A stretch of DNA of 64,000 bases from Candidatus Obscuribacterales bacterium (lineage in GTDB: Bacteria; Cyanobacteriota; Vampirovibrionia; Obscuribacterales; Obscuribacteraceae). The notes beneath the pieces were generated by a model. The model had not been told where the DNA came from and did no database searches. It saw nothing but the letters and a program-made list of their open reading frames with translations. The stretch lies in contig JAIELX010000025.1 in the NCBI GenBank assembly GCA_019752635.1, forward strand, positions 79,389-143,388, in the 5' to 3' direction. Position 1 is the first letter of the stretch. Each line of letters starts with the position of its first letter. Positions 26,134 through 35,761 of this stretch are shown piece after piece. Made by a program: the position numbers and the translations under genes.

Positions 26134-26795
26134 GCGTCTGATGACAGGCTCGCGGCAAATCTGAAGAGAAAGTAGAACGCAATGCCTTGCAGAATATGGT
26201 AAGCCGAGTTGTGATTGAGAATATATGGTTCAACGTAGAACGCTTCTATTTGCTGAACAGCGGCTGCAATGTAGGTCAAAATCATGCCGACTATTCCAAA
26301 CAAAGCCTCGTTAGTTTTCTTGCGGCGATAGCATTTAACAATGCCCACCAATAGAAGCATCGTGGACGGTAAGTAAAACAGAATTGCAGTAAGAAAATTT
26401 CTGTACCCTGTGAGCACGTAGGCGGCGTAGGCAACTGCAGTAATTATTGTGGCGAGGAAGAGTTTCTTGCGATTTTGCCGTGCAACGCTGAGCAGCTGCG
26501 CGGCGAGGTTGAAAATTGAGACGGACACAGCGCCGACCGCTAACAAAGTAATGTCCCAGAACAATAGATGCAGCGCCTTTGTTGGGGAATCGAAAAACCC
26601 GTGCAGAATTCCACCCGTGAATGTTGCCAGTGACGTGAAGGCGAACATGGATATGAACCATGGTGTTGCTTTATGCGAAGACGCTGATAAGCTCCTTGCA
26701 AGAAGTATCGCAAGAATCGTGCACTCCACGGCGAGCATGAAGTCTGTTATAGCTATTCCGGGTTCGTCCAGCTTGGCGTCCTCCGCTGCAGGCAT
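26130..26795 (-). CDS. Multi-pass membrane protein coupled to the DUF4132-like gene
   Basis: A 221-residue protein with about seven hydrophobic helices (for example FMLAVECTILAILLARSL, FTSLATFTGGILHGFF, LLFWDITLLAVGAVSVSIF and AYHILQGIAFYFLFRFA). The conserved-looking HGFF and AYHILQ patterns recall small helical membrane families such as DUF6962, but this is not secure. The ATG at 26795 is used; an upstream TTG at 26816 is also possible. Its stop codon overlaps the start of the DUF4132-like gene, so both probably act together. Confidence 0.7.
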   Translation of the reverse strand: MPAAEDAKLDEPGIAITDFMLAVECTILAILLARSLSASSHKATPWFISMFAFTSLATFTGGILHGFFDSPTKALHLLFWDITLLAVGAVSVSIFNLAAQLLSVARQNRKKLFLATIITAVAYAAYVLTGYRNFLTAILFYLPSTMLLLVGIVKCYRRKKTNEALFGIVGMILTYIAAAVQQIEAFYVEPYILNHNSAYHILQGIAFYFLFRFAASLSSDA

Positions 26796-26816
26796 GATAT
26801 TAGCTAAGATGCGCAA

Positions 26817-27490
26817 TAGTTTCTTTAAGTCCCTACACTGGTTAACCCCGGGGATCTCTGATGGACTTCATGTTAGGCTTTGAAGAGATTTCGAGAATGT
26901 TTTTGAGTGATTCGCGTGGTTTAGGTACGGAAACGTTCAGAAAAATGAACCGGTGCAATCCGATTCGATGTTTCGCATCGCAAGCATTTCAACATCAATT
27001 ACGGCCGTTGCGGCGCTGAAGTTTCGTCGAAACCGGAAAACTGAAGTTGACTGATCGTTCACTCCTATCCGACAGCGACAGATCTATTGTTAGCGGACAG
27101 AACTAATCCTCAAGGTCCTGCGGTGCCCCGGGTCTGCGGTGGCGATTTTATCGTGGCGTTGATCACCGCATCGGCCGAATAGAGTGCATTAGCACCGGAT
27201 TTAGTGCGCCTTACGAGTATTCTTGTCGGTCAATGCCAGCCGTCTATCTTCAACAAACCAACTGTTTTTCCGAACGCACTGATGAGCCGGACCAAGGACC
27301 TGATTTGCCAGTCAATCAAAGACCTCTGACCGTCGGTCTTTCTGATAACGCCGCCAAAGACTACCGTGAACGTCCGGTAAACTACTGTACGGCTGCGTTC
27401 CCGCTACAATTAATGTAAATTCCCTTCTGCTCTTGCGCCGGTCAGTCCCCCTTGCGGGTAAGTGACGGGTGGATGCGTGTGAGAGACAGG
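26817..27490. other. Intergenic region without a convincing gene
   Basis: About 670 bp separating divergent genes. Only small stem-loops are seen, for example CGATG-TTTCG-CATCG near 26968 and AAAGACC paired with GGTCTTT near 27319-27342. A 61-codon frame at 27233-27418 has no ribosome site or recognisable composition. Promoters for both flanking operons must lie here, but no strong -35/-10 pair could be assigned. Confidence 0.5.
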
Positions 27491-30400
27491 ATGACGTCAC
27501 AGAAAGTACGCGAACTGGTCAACTGGGGAGATGCTGCATTAGAGCAGTCGGATCTTGATGATGCCGAGAGTGCTTACGCCCGAGCTATAGAGGCTGGGCG
27601 AACTTCCGGTGGTGGCATCGCATTGGCACTGGATGGCTTGATGCGATTGGCGTCGCGCTACGTCATGCTCGGATTCCTGGGACGTCCGCATGCATTGCAT
27701 CGATATTTCATTGAAACTGATACGCTGGATGTTGCAAGAGATCTGAAAGACCTTGCCAATCTGCGTGACACGCAAGGTGACATTAAGGGTTGCGAGATGA
27801 TTCTGACTCGCATCTTAGAACTAAAGTTGGATGTATTGGGACCGGCTCATGAAGAGACTCTTGCTGCTCTTCAGGATGCGGCTTTGGTTTTGCAGACCCA
27901 GGGGAAATCACCCGAGCATCTGTACAAGCTCGCTTTCTCGCGCAAGGCTGAAGATTGGGTGGAAATAGAGCCGTCTTCGGAACAGAGTGCCGAACCACTG
28001 CAGAAGTCGGTTGAGAATACCGACCTACCGGCTTCGTCCGTCGAGTTTTCCGAACCATTGTCGGAGGCGGTCGGCGCTTCCTCGAATATCGATGTTCCTT
28101 CTGAGGCCCAGCCGCAGGAGATGTTTCCGCCGCCACCTTCATCACCTGTTGCTTTTGCTCCCCTTCCGTCTTCACCTGCTCCTGTGTCTTTCACCGCTCC
28201 GGCTCCCTGGCCCGAGCCGACACCTTCTACATCGTGGTCGTCGGAATCGGCGCAGTCTTCCGGTTCAGATTCCAACAACCTGCAGGGGGCTGCTGATGCT
28301 CTGTTGGCGAAGACTGCTGCTCCTCAAGCTGACAATCCTTTCGCCAGTGCAAGTTACTCTCTTTTTGCTCAACCGCCGGAAGTACCACCGCAAAAGTTGT
28401 CCGGCGAAATTAGTAATTCATATCAAAGTAAGGTTGAGGCGCTACTTTCGGCAGAGGCTTTTCGAGCCTACTTGCCACAAGACGATGAGCCGTCGCCAGC
28501 GCCGCATGATGCCTGGGCTGATCCTCGCGGACCTGTAAGCCCCGCATACTCCAACCCCGCGTGGACTGGTGGCGCCAGCGGTGTCGCTGCCGCCCCCGAA
28601 GAAGACTTGTGGGCCCGCGAAACAAGCGGCGGTATCTATGGGTACTCTGAGGAGACTTGGACTCCGGGTCTGTCTGTTGGAAATGCCTCTGCACCTTATT
28701 CACCAGAAAAGGCTTGGGGCAGCGAAGCGAGCGAGGATACCTCTGTTGCTGGTGCTGATCCTTGGAGCTTAGTCCCCTTCACTGAGTCTCCTTTCTATTC
28801 CTCAGAAACGGCCCGCGGCAGCGAATCCGATGAGGATCTCTGGACCAAGGAGACCGGCGTTGGATTGCCTGTTTATTCAGAACCGCAGGGTAGCATTACG
28901 TCCGATGAGGAGCTCTGGACGAAGGAGACCGGCGTTGGATTGCCTGTTTATTCAGAACCGCAGGGTAGCACTACGTCCGATGAGGATCTCTGGACGAAGG
29001 AGACCGGCGTTGGATTGCCTGTTTATTCAGAACCGCAGGGTAGCACTACGTCCGATGAGGAGCTCTGGACGAAGGAGACCGGCGTTGGATTGCCTGTTTA
29101 TTCAGAATCGCAGGGTAGCACCACGTCCGATGAGGAGCTCTGGACGAAGGAGACCGGCGTTGGATTGCCTGTTTATTCAGAACCGCAGGGTAGCACCAAG
29201 TCCGATGAGGATCTCTGGACGAGGGAGACCGGCGTTGGATTGCCTGTGTATTCAGAACCGCAGGGTAGCACCACGTCCGATGAGGATCTCTGGACGAGGG
29301 AGACCGGCGTTGGATTGCCTGTTTATTCAGAACCGCAGGGTAGCACCACGTCCGATGAGGATCTTTGGACGAGGGAAACCGGCGTTGGATTGCCTGTGTA
29401 TTCAGAACCGCAGGGTGGTTCCTCCTCGGGAGAGCCCGTTTCCGGTTCTCGTCAAGACGTCAATATTGCGGGCGAAGAAGCCAATTGGACCAAAGAGACT
29501 TTCGCGGGAATTCCAGCTTACTCGGAAAACTCTTCTCTTTCGCTTACCGGTGATGGTGTGATCGACGAGTCTATTGCGATGCAACACCGAATTCCTGTTA
29601 TTGCTCCGGAAACCACTTGGCTGCAGGAAACTTCGGGCGATTTGCCTGTTTACTCTGAGTCTTCGCGGCTTATCGAACCGGGGCAATCCGAGCAAAGTCG
29701 CGCAGTTGAGGTTAGCTCTTCCACGCCGGAGATCTTGCAACCTCAGTCTCAATATTTTTTGGCCGCTGCGGCTTCCCAGTTCATCTCCTCCAGCACACAC
29801 AGGCAAGCTCCTGAACTCCCTATCGCGGCTGCGCCAGTTCAATCCGCGGCGCAGTCTTTTGAGCAACCCGCTAGTCAACCGGTAGAGGCTTCGCCGTCAG
29901 AGTCCCTGACCCATGCTCATGCGAGCCCGGCGGACGAAAGCTTTTGGAACGACTGTCTGGATTATTTGAAGAAGCGAATCGATCACTGCGCGTGCGATCA
30001 ACAGTTAAAGCGGTTTATCGCTTTAACGGGTATGATTCACGACGCTCTTGAACGTGCACGTCCACTCGCAAGCACCGGCGATACTGCTACTGTGGCACTG
30101 GCGACGATATCTCGAATTGATTGGAAGATTCTTAACGATCTAGGAGAAATGTACGAGAAGCTCTCCGGCACGAATGCCGCCGCGTACGAGCTTTCGTTGA
30201 TATACGCGCTTTCAATTCGCATTGCCGCGCTGGGTGCGAAACACACCGACACCACGCTTACTCTCGATCGTCTATGTCGACTGTATAAGTTGTTAGGAAT
30301 TGGCGATTTAGCGCTGCCTGTTCGCCGCGTTCTTCTTAAATTATCGGGCATGGAAGAAGAGTCTGTGCCCTCGGATGAAACGCTTCCCATCTCTCGCCGC

Positions 30401-31606
30401 GTCCAGCCATCCGCTCCGAAGCAAGAGCAGGTCCTAAACGATCCTGTCAGCACCATTCGCGCCCACTTTCTCATCTTGAGCAAGAATCCGCCGAAAGAAG
30501 ATTCGATAAGAATCATTCAAGAGGTTCGCGCGGCATTCAATCGCTTATCTGCTCCGGAAGTCGCGCCCTTCTTGTCTAGACTGCTAGAGCTGGCCGCCAA
30601 TATTCTCGGTGAGGATCACCCTGAAACAGCTGGTTGTTTGTTCGATGCGGCACGCTTTGCGAAAGAATTGCAACGCCCGGGATTTGAACGCGCATTCCAG
30701 AAGGCGTTTCATATCTATCTGAAAGCTGGGGCAACGGGACCGGCGGTGGCTTCGTGTGCTTTCGAATTTGCCAACGTCTGCAAAGCCATAGACGACAGTG
30801 AATCAGGGAGGCTGCGCACTCGCGCCGTCGCAGTATGTTCGATGACGTATGGACTGCTTCATCATAAGACTAGGCAGATTGTTTCTCCTTTGGATACCAG
30901 ATTGATCTCCCTGGAGTTCGATTTTGCAACCAGGTCGGACGAAACTCGCCCCGGCATGGAAGCAAATCCGCTAACGAATTTTTCCGGCAGCTCCAGCGAC
31001 ATGGTGGCAGCGCTCTTGCGTGATACCAGAATTCTCGAAAGCTGTCGCGTCAAGCAAGATGATAATGCCGTATCGCAAGCTATTGATGAGGTTTGCAGTG
31101 TCTTTGCAGGGCATGATTTGTTCGCAACATCTGCTGATATCGCACCGGTTGAACTTGTCGTTCTGGCGCTGATGCTTGAGTATCAAGCCTTGAGAGTGCT
31201 AGACCAGCGGAACTTCTTGGTCGCAGAAAGAATTCTTGAGACCGCGGACAGGATTCGCCAGGTTGTGTTGCCTGCAGGCCATGCCGACCACGCACTGTCG
31301 CTCTTCCGCCGAGGATTTATTTACGCCAGACTCAACGACCTCGACAGCGCCGAGCGGTTCTATAAAAAATCAGTGGATATACTTGAGCCCATCAGGGGCG
31401 AGCAGCTATTGTTGCATGCTGCAGTTTTGAATAATCTCGGGGCTGTTGAGTTTCGTCGCGCCGATTACACCCAGGCCGCTCGATACTTTGACCGCGCCTA
31501 CAATCAGATGGAGGTCATGACGGACGTGGCGCCGCTGTTGGATATCTGTAGAGCAAACATCTCTCAGGTCAAGGAAATTCGCGTCTTCCTTGCCAAGCTT
31601 GAATGA
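27491..31606 (+). CDS. Giant TPR protein with tandem 25-residue repeats
   Basis: A 1371-residue protein. Residues 1-150 are TPR-like (ALEQSDLDDAESAYARAIEAG). Residues 170-440 are a low-complexity Pro/Ser/Ala-rich linker. Residues 447-646 hold eight near-identical 25-residue units with the core DLWTKETGVGLPVYSEPQG; diverged copies flank the array on both sides (EDLWARETSGGIYGYSEE, ANWTKETFAGIPAYSEN, TTWLQETSGDLPVYSES). The C-terminal 540 residues are again TPR-like (FLVAERILETADRIRQVV, SAERFYKKSVDIL, YTQAARYFDRAYNQM). The ATG at 27491 is chosen because of the GAGAGACAGG before it. No signal peptide or membrane segment is present, so it is probably a cytoplasmic scaffold. The GTG of the next gene follows 10 bp after the stop. 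Confidence 0.85.
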   Translation: MTSQKVRELVNWGDAALEQSDLDDAESAYARAIEAGRTSGGGIALALDGLMRLASRYVMLGFLGRPHALHRYFIETDTLDVARDLKDLANLRDTQGDIKGCEMILTRILELKLDVLGPAHEETLAALQDAALVLQTQGKSPEHLYKLAFSRKAEDWVEIEPSSEQSAEPLQKSVENTDLPASSVEFSEPLSEAVGASSNIDVPSEAQPQEMFPPPPSSPVAFAPLPSSPAPVSFTAPAPWPEPTPSTSWSSESAQSSGSDSNNLQGAADALLAKTAAPQADNPFASASYSLFAQPPEVPPQKLSGEISNSYQSKVEALLSAEAFRAYLPQDDEPSPAPHDAWADPRGPVSPAYSNPAWTGGASGVAAAPEEDLWARETSGGIYGYSEETWTPGLSVGNASAPYSPEKAWGSEASEDTSVAGADPWSLVPFTESPFYSSETARGSESDEDLWTKETGVGLPVYSEPQGSITSDEELWTKETGVGLPVYSEPQGSTTSDEDLWTKETGVGLPVYSEPQGSTTSDEELWTKETGVGLPVYSESQGSTTSDEELWTKETGVGLPVYSEPQGSTKSDEDLWTRETGVGLPVYSEPQGSTTSDEDLWTRETGVGLPVYSEPQGSTTSDEDLWTRETGVGLPVYSEPQGGSSSGEPVSGSRQDVNIAGEEANWTKETFAGIPAYSENSSLSLTGDGVIDESIAMQHRIPVIAPETTWLQETSGDLPVYSESSRLIEPGQSEQSRAVEVSSSTPEILQPQSQYFLAAAASQFISSSTHRQAPELPIAAAPVQSAAQSFEQPASQPVEASPSESLTHAHASPADESFWNDCLDYLKKRIDHCACDQQLKRFIALTGMIHDALERARPLASTGDTATVALATISRIDWKILNDLGEMYEKLSGTNAAAYELSLIYALSIRIAALGAKHTDTTLTLDRLCRLYKLLGIGDLALPVRRVLLKLSGMEEESVPSDETLPISRRVQPSAPKQEQVLNDPVSTIRAHFLILSKNPPKEDSIRIIQEVRAAFNRLSAPEVAPFLSRLLELAANILGEDHPETAGCLFDAARFAKELQRPGFERAFQKAFHIYLKAGATGPAVASCAFEFANVCKAIDDSESGRLRTRAVAVCSMTYGLLHHKTRQIVSPLDTRLISLEFDFATRSDETRPGMEANPLTNFSGSSSDMVAALLRDTRILESCRVKQDDNAVSQAIDEVCSVFAGHDLFATSADIAPVELVVLALMLEYQALRVLDQRNFLVAERILETADRIRQVVLPAGHADHALSLFRRGFIYARLNDLDSAERFYKKSVDILEPIRGEQLLLHAAVLNNLGAVEFRRADYTQAARYFDRAYNQMEVMTDVAPLLDICRANISQVKEIRVFLAKLE
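28829..29428 (+). repeat. Eight tandem 75-bp repeats
   Basis: Eight in-frame 75-bp units without spacers. They are nearly identical in DNA; differences include GAT/GAG (Asp/Glu), AAG/AGG (Lys/Arg) and single changes such as Pro to Ser. The last three units share AGG (Arg), indicating recent stepwise duplication. The lack of spacers and the coding frame rule out a CRISPR array. Confidence 0.95.
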
Positions 31607-31616
31607 GGAGACTTAG

Positions 31617-32138
31617 GTGAGCGATTACTGCAAATACTTCGCCATGGGTGGTGACAAGTTCTATAGCATGCTGACTGCGGTCGGTAAGCTCAAGAGCGTG
31701 CAGGGTGTGTTAGACCCCTTCATCATTGATGAGTGGGACTGTGCTGCGGCCCGGCAGGCTGGTTTGGGCAAGGCATTGGACGAACTGGGAAAGAGTTCCG
31801 ACAGATTTTCACCTTTAGATGCCAAGCCGGTGGAATTGCAGAGCGCATGGAAGTTGCTGGCCGCAACCCTGAGCTCGAACGCTGAGAAAATGGCGTGGGC
31901 GAAAAGCTTTAAGAGAGCAGGAATGACTGCACCGACGGAACTTAACAGACTGATTGAGCAGCTCCACGAAACTAAGTGCCTCGAAGTTTTGCTACCAACT
32001 CCGCTTTCCGGCAAGACGAAGGGAAGTATTCTCTCCCTTTGCCGCTTCCTGGAAAAGCACAACAATGGAAGTGTTTGGATTCTAGGCGTGGAATTAGCCG
32101 CGGATACAGGCACCACTGAAGGCTATAAGATCGGCTAA
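31617..32138 (+). CDS. Hypothetical protein downstream of the giant TPR gene
   Basis: A 173-residue soluble protein starting at GTG 31617, with GAGGAG 8 bases upstream. It begins MSDYCKYFAMGGDKFYSMLTAV and is mostly helical in composition; no known domain was recognised. The 10-bp gap from the TPR gene makes co-transcription very likely. Ends 250 bp before the next gene pair. Confidence 0.75.
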   Translation: MSDYCKYFAMGGDKFYSMLTAVGKLKSVQGVLDPFIIDEWDCAAARQAGLGKALDELGKSSDRFSPLDAKPVELQSAWKLLAATLSSNAEKMAWAKSFKRAGMTAPTELNRLIEQLHETKCLEVLLPTPLSGKTKGSILSLCRFLEKHNNGSVWILGVELAADTGTTEGYKIG

Positions 32139-32391
32139 GTCTCGCTCCGGATTGCCAGATTTAATCCAACAATTCAATCAATGTCGCTAGCGCAAGATGT
32201 TCAATGAGCCGCTCATTCAGGACACCTGAGACATGCGCGCGATGAAGAAGGCCGCACTCATTTCTGATATATTATGCCGTTGGCTGTAAAGCGACGGGCT
32301 GTCATCAGCAGCGGAAGCTTCGGCTTCCCGACTGATTGTAGCTTTCGCGAGAACTGATGCAGGACGGTTCCGAGACACTTAGGAGATGACC
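32139..32391. other. Intergenic region with a UUCG-capped hairpin
   Basis: No gene is seen. A perfect stem GGAAGC-TTCG-GCTTCC lies at 32313-32328 and would form a very stable UUCG tetraloop in RNA. It sits 64 bp before the next start codon, so it is either the end of the preceding transcript or part of the next leader. A TATATTAT stretch near 32268 could be a -10 element. Confidence 0.5.
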
Positions 32392-32835
32392 ATGGATTGG
32401 CTGCCTCACAATCAATTTGCAATTGGTGCCGGCGCAGACGCGTCTGTTTCGAAAGCAAGCGTGTTGCTGGCGGAGTTGCCGCTCAGTGCCTGGACGACTG
32501 TCAACGACAATTTTCAGGTCACTGCAATGGGGAATCAGTTTGAACTGCGACACCTTTCAGATCGAGTTCAGATAATTTCGCACAGCAACGCAGCGGTCGA
32601 TATTTTTGAGCAAGTGCTTGAACTTCTCGATTTGGATTCCGATTGGTTGTCGTGGATCAATCCTGAGCTTGCGCTTGTTCCTTACGAAATCTGGCGGCAG
32701 GATGATAATGGACAAGCATTCGTAATAAGAACTGCGCGTTGTCGTGCTGATGCCGCTCGTATGGTGAGGCGCCTTGAGTCGTCGCCTCACAAGCAGATGT
32801 ATTGGATTCGGCCTGCAATTCCCAATGAAGTCTAG
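32392..32835 (+). CDS. Hypothetical protein upstream of an SDR oxidoreductase
   Basis: A 147-residue protein beginning MDWLPHNQFAIGAGADASVS. The ATG at 32392 is used because AGGAG lies six bases upstream; an ATG at 32386 is too close to it. The sequence alternates hydrophobic and polar residues (FQVTAMGNQFELRHLSDRVQII), suggesting beta structure, and ends in a helical basic segment. No family is recognised. The next gene starts 11 bp after its stop. Confidence 0.75.
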   Translation: MDWLPHNQFAIGAGADASVSKASVLLAELPLSAWTTVNDNFQVTAMGNQFELRHLSDRVQIISHSNAAVDIFEQVLELLDLDSDWLSWINPELALVPYEIWRQDDNGQAFVIRTARCRADAARMVRRLESSPHKQMYWIRPAIPNEV

Positions 32836-32845
32836 GAGGAATATT

Positions 32846-33556
32846 TTGGTAATCGGAAGTGCGTTGGTGTCGGGGGCCTCGCGTGGCATAGGCGAGGCAA
32901 TTTCGCGTCGGTTGGCCGAGTCGAAATGGAGGGTTGGATTGCTGGCGCGCAGCGAAGAAGACCTGGCGCGTGTTGCAGATGATATCAACCAGTCCGGTGG
33001 AGAATCGTTCGCATTTCCTGTTGATGTCACGAATGCTGTTGAGTTGGAGCGCCAGTTCGCGGCGTTGAAAGAGCAACTTGGAGCTATTGATCTTCTTGTC
33101 TGCAATGCCGGTTCGGGAAAGTTTGCTCACGCACTGGACATGAGTTTGCAGGATTGGGACGAACAAATGAACTTGAATGCGAGGGCATCGTTCGTTCTGA
33201 CCAGACTGGTTGCGCAAGAAATGGTGCAACGCAGGAAAGGGCAGATTGTTTTCATTACATCGGATGCGGCAAAGCGCACGTTTGCTTCAGGCAGTGTTTA
33301 TTGCGCCAGCAAATACGCGCAGTATGCATTTGCTTCTGCTCTGAGGCAGGAGCTGCGTCCGCAAGGTGTCAGGGTGACTGTATTGCTGCCGGGATTGGTT
33401 GCAAGCTATTTTAATAACTCCGAACCTGATAGTGAAGAGAAGGCAAGTTGGTTGAAACCCTCGGATGTAGCAGATGCTGTTGCGTATGCTGTAAGCGTAC
33501 CGTCCAGCGTCATAGTCGATGAGATTACGCTGCACCCCGTAAGCCAGGACTGGTAG
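32846..33556 (+). CDS. Short-chain dehydrogenase/reductase
   Basis: A 236-residue NAD(P)-dependent oxidoreductase of the classical SDR family. The TTG at 32846 is selected as start because a full AGGAGG lies six bases before it and the first beta strand begins there. The cofactor motif SGASRGIGE is at about residue 9, the VCNAGSG motif at about 86, the catalytic Ser in the FITSDAAKR region and the catalytic YCASK near residue 155. The Arg in LARSEE after the second strand favours NADP over NAD. The substrate cannot be deduced. Operon with the preceding small gene. Confidence 0.88.
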   Translation: MVIGSALVSGASRGIGEAISRRLAESKWRVGLLARSEEDLARVADDINQSGGESFAFPVDVTNAVELERQFAALKEQLGAIDLLVCNAGSGKFAHALDMSLQDWDEQMNLNARASFVLTRLVAQEMVQRRKGQIVFITSDAAKRTFASGSVYCASKYAQYAFASALRQELRPQGVRVTVLLPGLVASYFNNSEPDSEEKASWLKPSDVADAVAYAVSVPSSVIVDEITLHPVSQDW

Positions 33557-33579
33557 GCTCTGGCGCCGTCATGTCATGT

Positions 33580-34830
33580 TTATCTTGCATTCATTACGCT
33601 TGTTAGTCTTGCTTGTGTAGCGTTTGCCTTTGAGAATTCATTTCGAAGGATGTCGGCAAAGTCGTCGAAGTCGTTTGCACTGGTGGCTTCTTTCAAGCGC
33701 GTGAATAGGCCTTCGATTTGCGACATTGCTGCTTCCATTTCGTCGTTGTTCCGAAACAGAACCTGCTCCCAAAGTGCAGACGGGCTCGCCATTAATCGTG
33801 ACAAGGTGGCTAGTCCTCCCCCTGAGAGTATGAGCAAGTCCGAGAGCTCCTCTTCGATCAAGTTGTCGTGAATTATGCTTCCGGCCGTTACTGCCAATAG
33901 TTGAATCAGATGACTTGTGCGTGCAACGACTTTGTCGTGCGAAGCTGCTGTCGTGACTACAACGCGAAACCCCATCGAGCTCAGCCATTGCTGCAGTTGT
34001 TGCACTTCCGGCAAAGTTTGTTCGCCCACCAGGCAGAAAGTGCGATTGTCTACTGGAACGTCTTTGGAATTGACGAATCCTGATTTCTCTGTTCCGAAGA
34101 ACGGGTGCCCACCCACGAATTTCGCGCCGTTGAGATTGATGCCTGCGGCAATTTCGCAGATAGGTCGTTTAACAGACGAGACATCGAGCACCGTCTGGTT
34201 CGAGTGTAGATGCGGTGCAATTGCCTTAAGCAAACTGCAGTTTGTTTCCGGTGGAGCGCATAACACGATGAGGTCGCATTCTCGAATTCCATCCAACAAC
34301 TGATCTGTGCATTGGTCGAAGATTGTAGATGCTTGACACGGCTCCAACGCTGATGGCAAATCCACTGCTTTCAGCTGCGTCGTCGAATTGGCCGATTTCT
34401 CGACCTGGCGAATTCTGAGAGCTAGTGCTCCGCCGATCAAACCGGCTCCAACGATACAAACAGACTTGAAGGTTTCAGCCGGCGGCGTTGATGCCTCTTT
34501 CGCCGTATGCGTCGACTGCTGCAGTACGACACTTTGTTCGATAATCGATTCGAATACCTTTGTTACTGCTGGTTTCAGTTCGGACTCCGGACACGAATCC
34601 TGAGCGCGCTTTAGCACTTCGGCTTCTCTGGCGGAATCACGCACCGGTTTTGCCTGCGCATTTTTCGCTTCTGCAATTCTGTTCATTATTGCGAATCGTT
34701 GGCGAAGGAGCTTTGCCAGCTCTGCGTCGATTTTGTCGATTTCTCGACGCCAGTGGCTCAGCGAATTGGAGGCTCGTTGCGTACACTGGGACTCGACCTG
34801 CGAAGCTGAGCGGGAGAGCCTTGTAGCCAT
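33580..34830 (-). CDS. tyrA: Bifunctional chorismate mutase / prephenate dehydrogenase
   Basis: A 416-residue enzyme that converts chorismate to prephenate and then oxidises it to 4-hydroxyphenylpyruvate, the tyrosine precursor. Residues 25-110 form an AroQ-type chorismate mutase (LSHWRREIDKIDAELAKLLRQRF, then KNAQAKPVRDSAREAEVL). From about residue 122 a prephenate dehydrogenase follows with the NAD-binding loop SVCIVGAGLIGGALALRI and the conserved GGHPFFGTEKSG. The domain order is that of enteric TyrA. No separate ACT domain is apparent. The ATG follows AGGGGGAGG; the gene is 4 bp after aroF, so both are one operon controlled by the leader region at 35762-36058. Confidence 0.93.
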   Translation of the reverse strand: MATRLSRSASQVESQCTQRASNSLSHWRREIDKIDAELAKLLRQRFAIMNRIAEAKNAQAKPVRDSAREAEVLKRAQDSCPESELKPAVTKVFESIIEQSVVLQQSTHTAKEASTPPAETFKSVCIVGAGLIGGALALRIRQVEKSANSTTQLKAVDLPSALEPCQASTIFDQCTDQLLDGIRECDLIVLCAPPETNCSLLKAIAPHLHSNQTVLDVSSVKRPICEIAAGINLNGAKFVGGHPFFGTEKSGFVNSKDVPVDNRTFCLVGEQTLPEVQQLQQWLSSMGFRVVVTTAASHDKVVARTSHLIQLLAVTAGSIIHDNLIEEELSDLLILSGGGLATLSRLMASPSALWEQVLFRNNDEMEAAMSQIEGLFTRLKEATSANDFDDFADILRNEFSKANATQARLTSVMNAR

Positions 34831-34834
34831 TTCT

Positions 34835-35740
34835 TTACCTCCCCCTTACAGCGTGCGCTTCTGCGTGAAGCAATTGGCGCTCAATTGAAAGTACATTACC
34901 TGTTGAAGCCATGTCGTGTTCGACGATTCGCCTACCGACTGCTCGTGCAATGGGTCTCAACGCGTGCACAAGCTCAACCATTGCATCTAGTGAAAGTGCT
35001 TGTCTGGCATCGGAAACTGACTGTTCGGGATTGGGATGGCATTCGATGAGCAATCCATCTGCGCCGCAAGCTACAGCGGCACGGCTCAAGTCCGCTATGA
35101 GTTCGCGTTTACCCGCGGCATGGCTGGGATCGACGATTACAGGTAAGTGCGTGAGCTGCTTTAGCGCCACCACTGCGCCGAGATCAAGTACGTTCCTCGT
35201 GAAAGTGTCAAAGCTGCGAATACCGCGCTCGCACAATATGATGTTGGGATTTCCGTGAGCGGCGATGTATTCCGCTGCTAACACGAACTCTTCAATTGTT
35301 GCTGCCAGACCGCGTTTGAGAATAACCGGTTGGTGGCACGCACCGACTGCTTTCAGCAGTTCGAAGTTTTGCATGTTTCTGCTTCCGATTTGCAGAATGT
35401 CTGTCGTATCTCGAACCAGTGCAATCTGTTCTGAGGACATTACTTCTGTGATTACAGGAATGTTGTGCGCTTGCTTGATTTGTTGGAGGACTGCAACTCC
35501 TCCCTCTGCTAACCCCTGGAAAGAGTAGGGCGACGTTCTCGGTTTGAAGATGCATCCACGAAGTGCTTGGACTGGCGCTTTCTTGAGAGCCGTTGCCGTA
35601 ACGTCCAGCTGCTCTCTGCTTTCTACGGCGCAGGGACCGGCGGCGATGAACAGTTCTTTTGCGCCTATCTGCGATGTGCTTGTTTTGACTATGGTCTGGT
35701 GCTTCTCGTGCGACTTCAATACCAGCTGCGCGTCTTTCAT
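34835..35740 (-). CDS. aroF: 3-deoxy-7-phosphoheptulonate (DAHP) synthase
   Basis: A 301-residue class I DAHP synthase of the beta subgroup, condensing phosphoenolpyruvate with erythrose 4-phosphate in the first step of the shikimate pathway. Diagnostic parts are FIAAGPCAVES (residue 31), GCIFKPRTSPYSFQGL (about 63), ILQIGSRNMQNFELLKAVG, VILKRGLAATIEEF, ILCERGIRSF and the metal-site VIVDPSHAAGKRE. The short N-terminus leaves no room for an added regulatory ACT or chorismate mutase domain, so control probably rests on transcription. The ribosome site GGAGGATAT precedes the ATG. The first structural gene of the aroF-tyrA operon. Confidence 0.95.
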   Translation of the reverse strand: MKDAQLVLKSHEKHQTIVKTSTSQIGAKELFIAAGPCAVESREQLDVTATALKKAPVQALRGCIFKPRTSPYSFQGLAEGGVAVLQQIKQAHNIPVITEVMSSEQIALVRDTTDILQIGSRNMQNFELLKAVGACHQPVILKRGLAATIEEFVLAAEYIAAHGNPNIILCERGIRSFDTFTRNVLDLGAVVALKQLTHLPVIVDPSHAAGKRELIADLSRAAVACGADGLLIECHPNPEQSVSDARQALSLDAMVELVHALRPIARAVGRRIVEHDMASTGNVLSIERQLLHAEAHAVRGR

Positions 35741-35761
35741 ATATCCTCCAAATTTGAAAAT

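Noticed and set aside
27233..27418. 61-codon gene in the large intergenic region
   Set aside because: No ribosome site, no recognisable composition or domain, and no terminator.
28829..29428. CRISPR array
   Set aside because: Units are 75 bp, contiguous without spacers, and in coding frame; no cas genes are present.
28830..29561. Second-frame repeat protein overlapping the giant TPR gene
   Set aside because: It arises because the 75-bp repeat has no stop in that frame; the chosen frame alone continues with TPR sequence on both sides.
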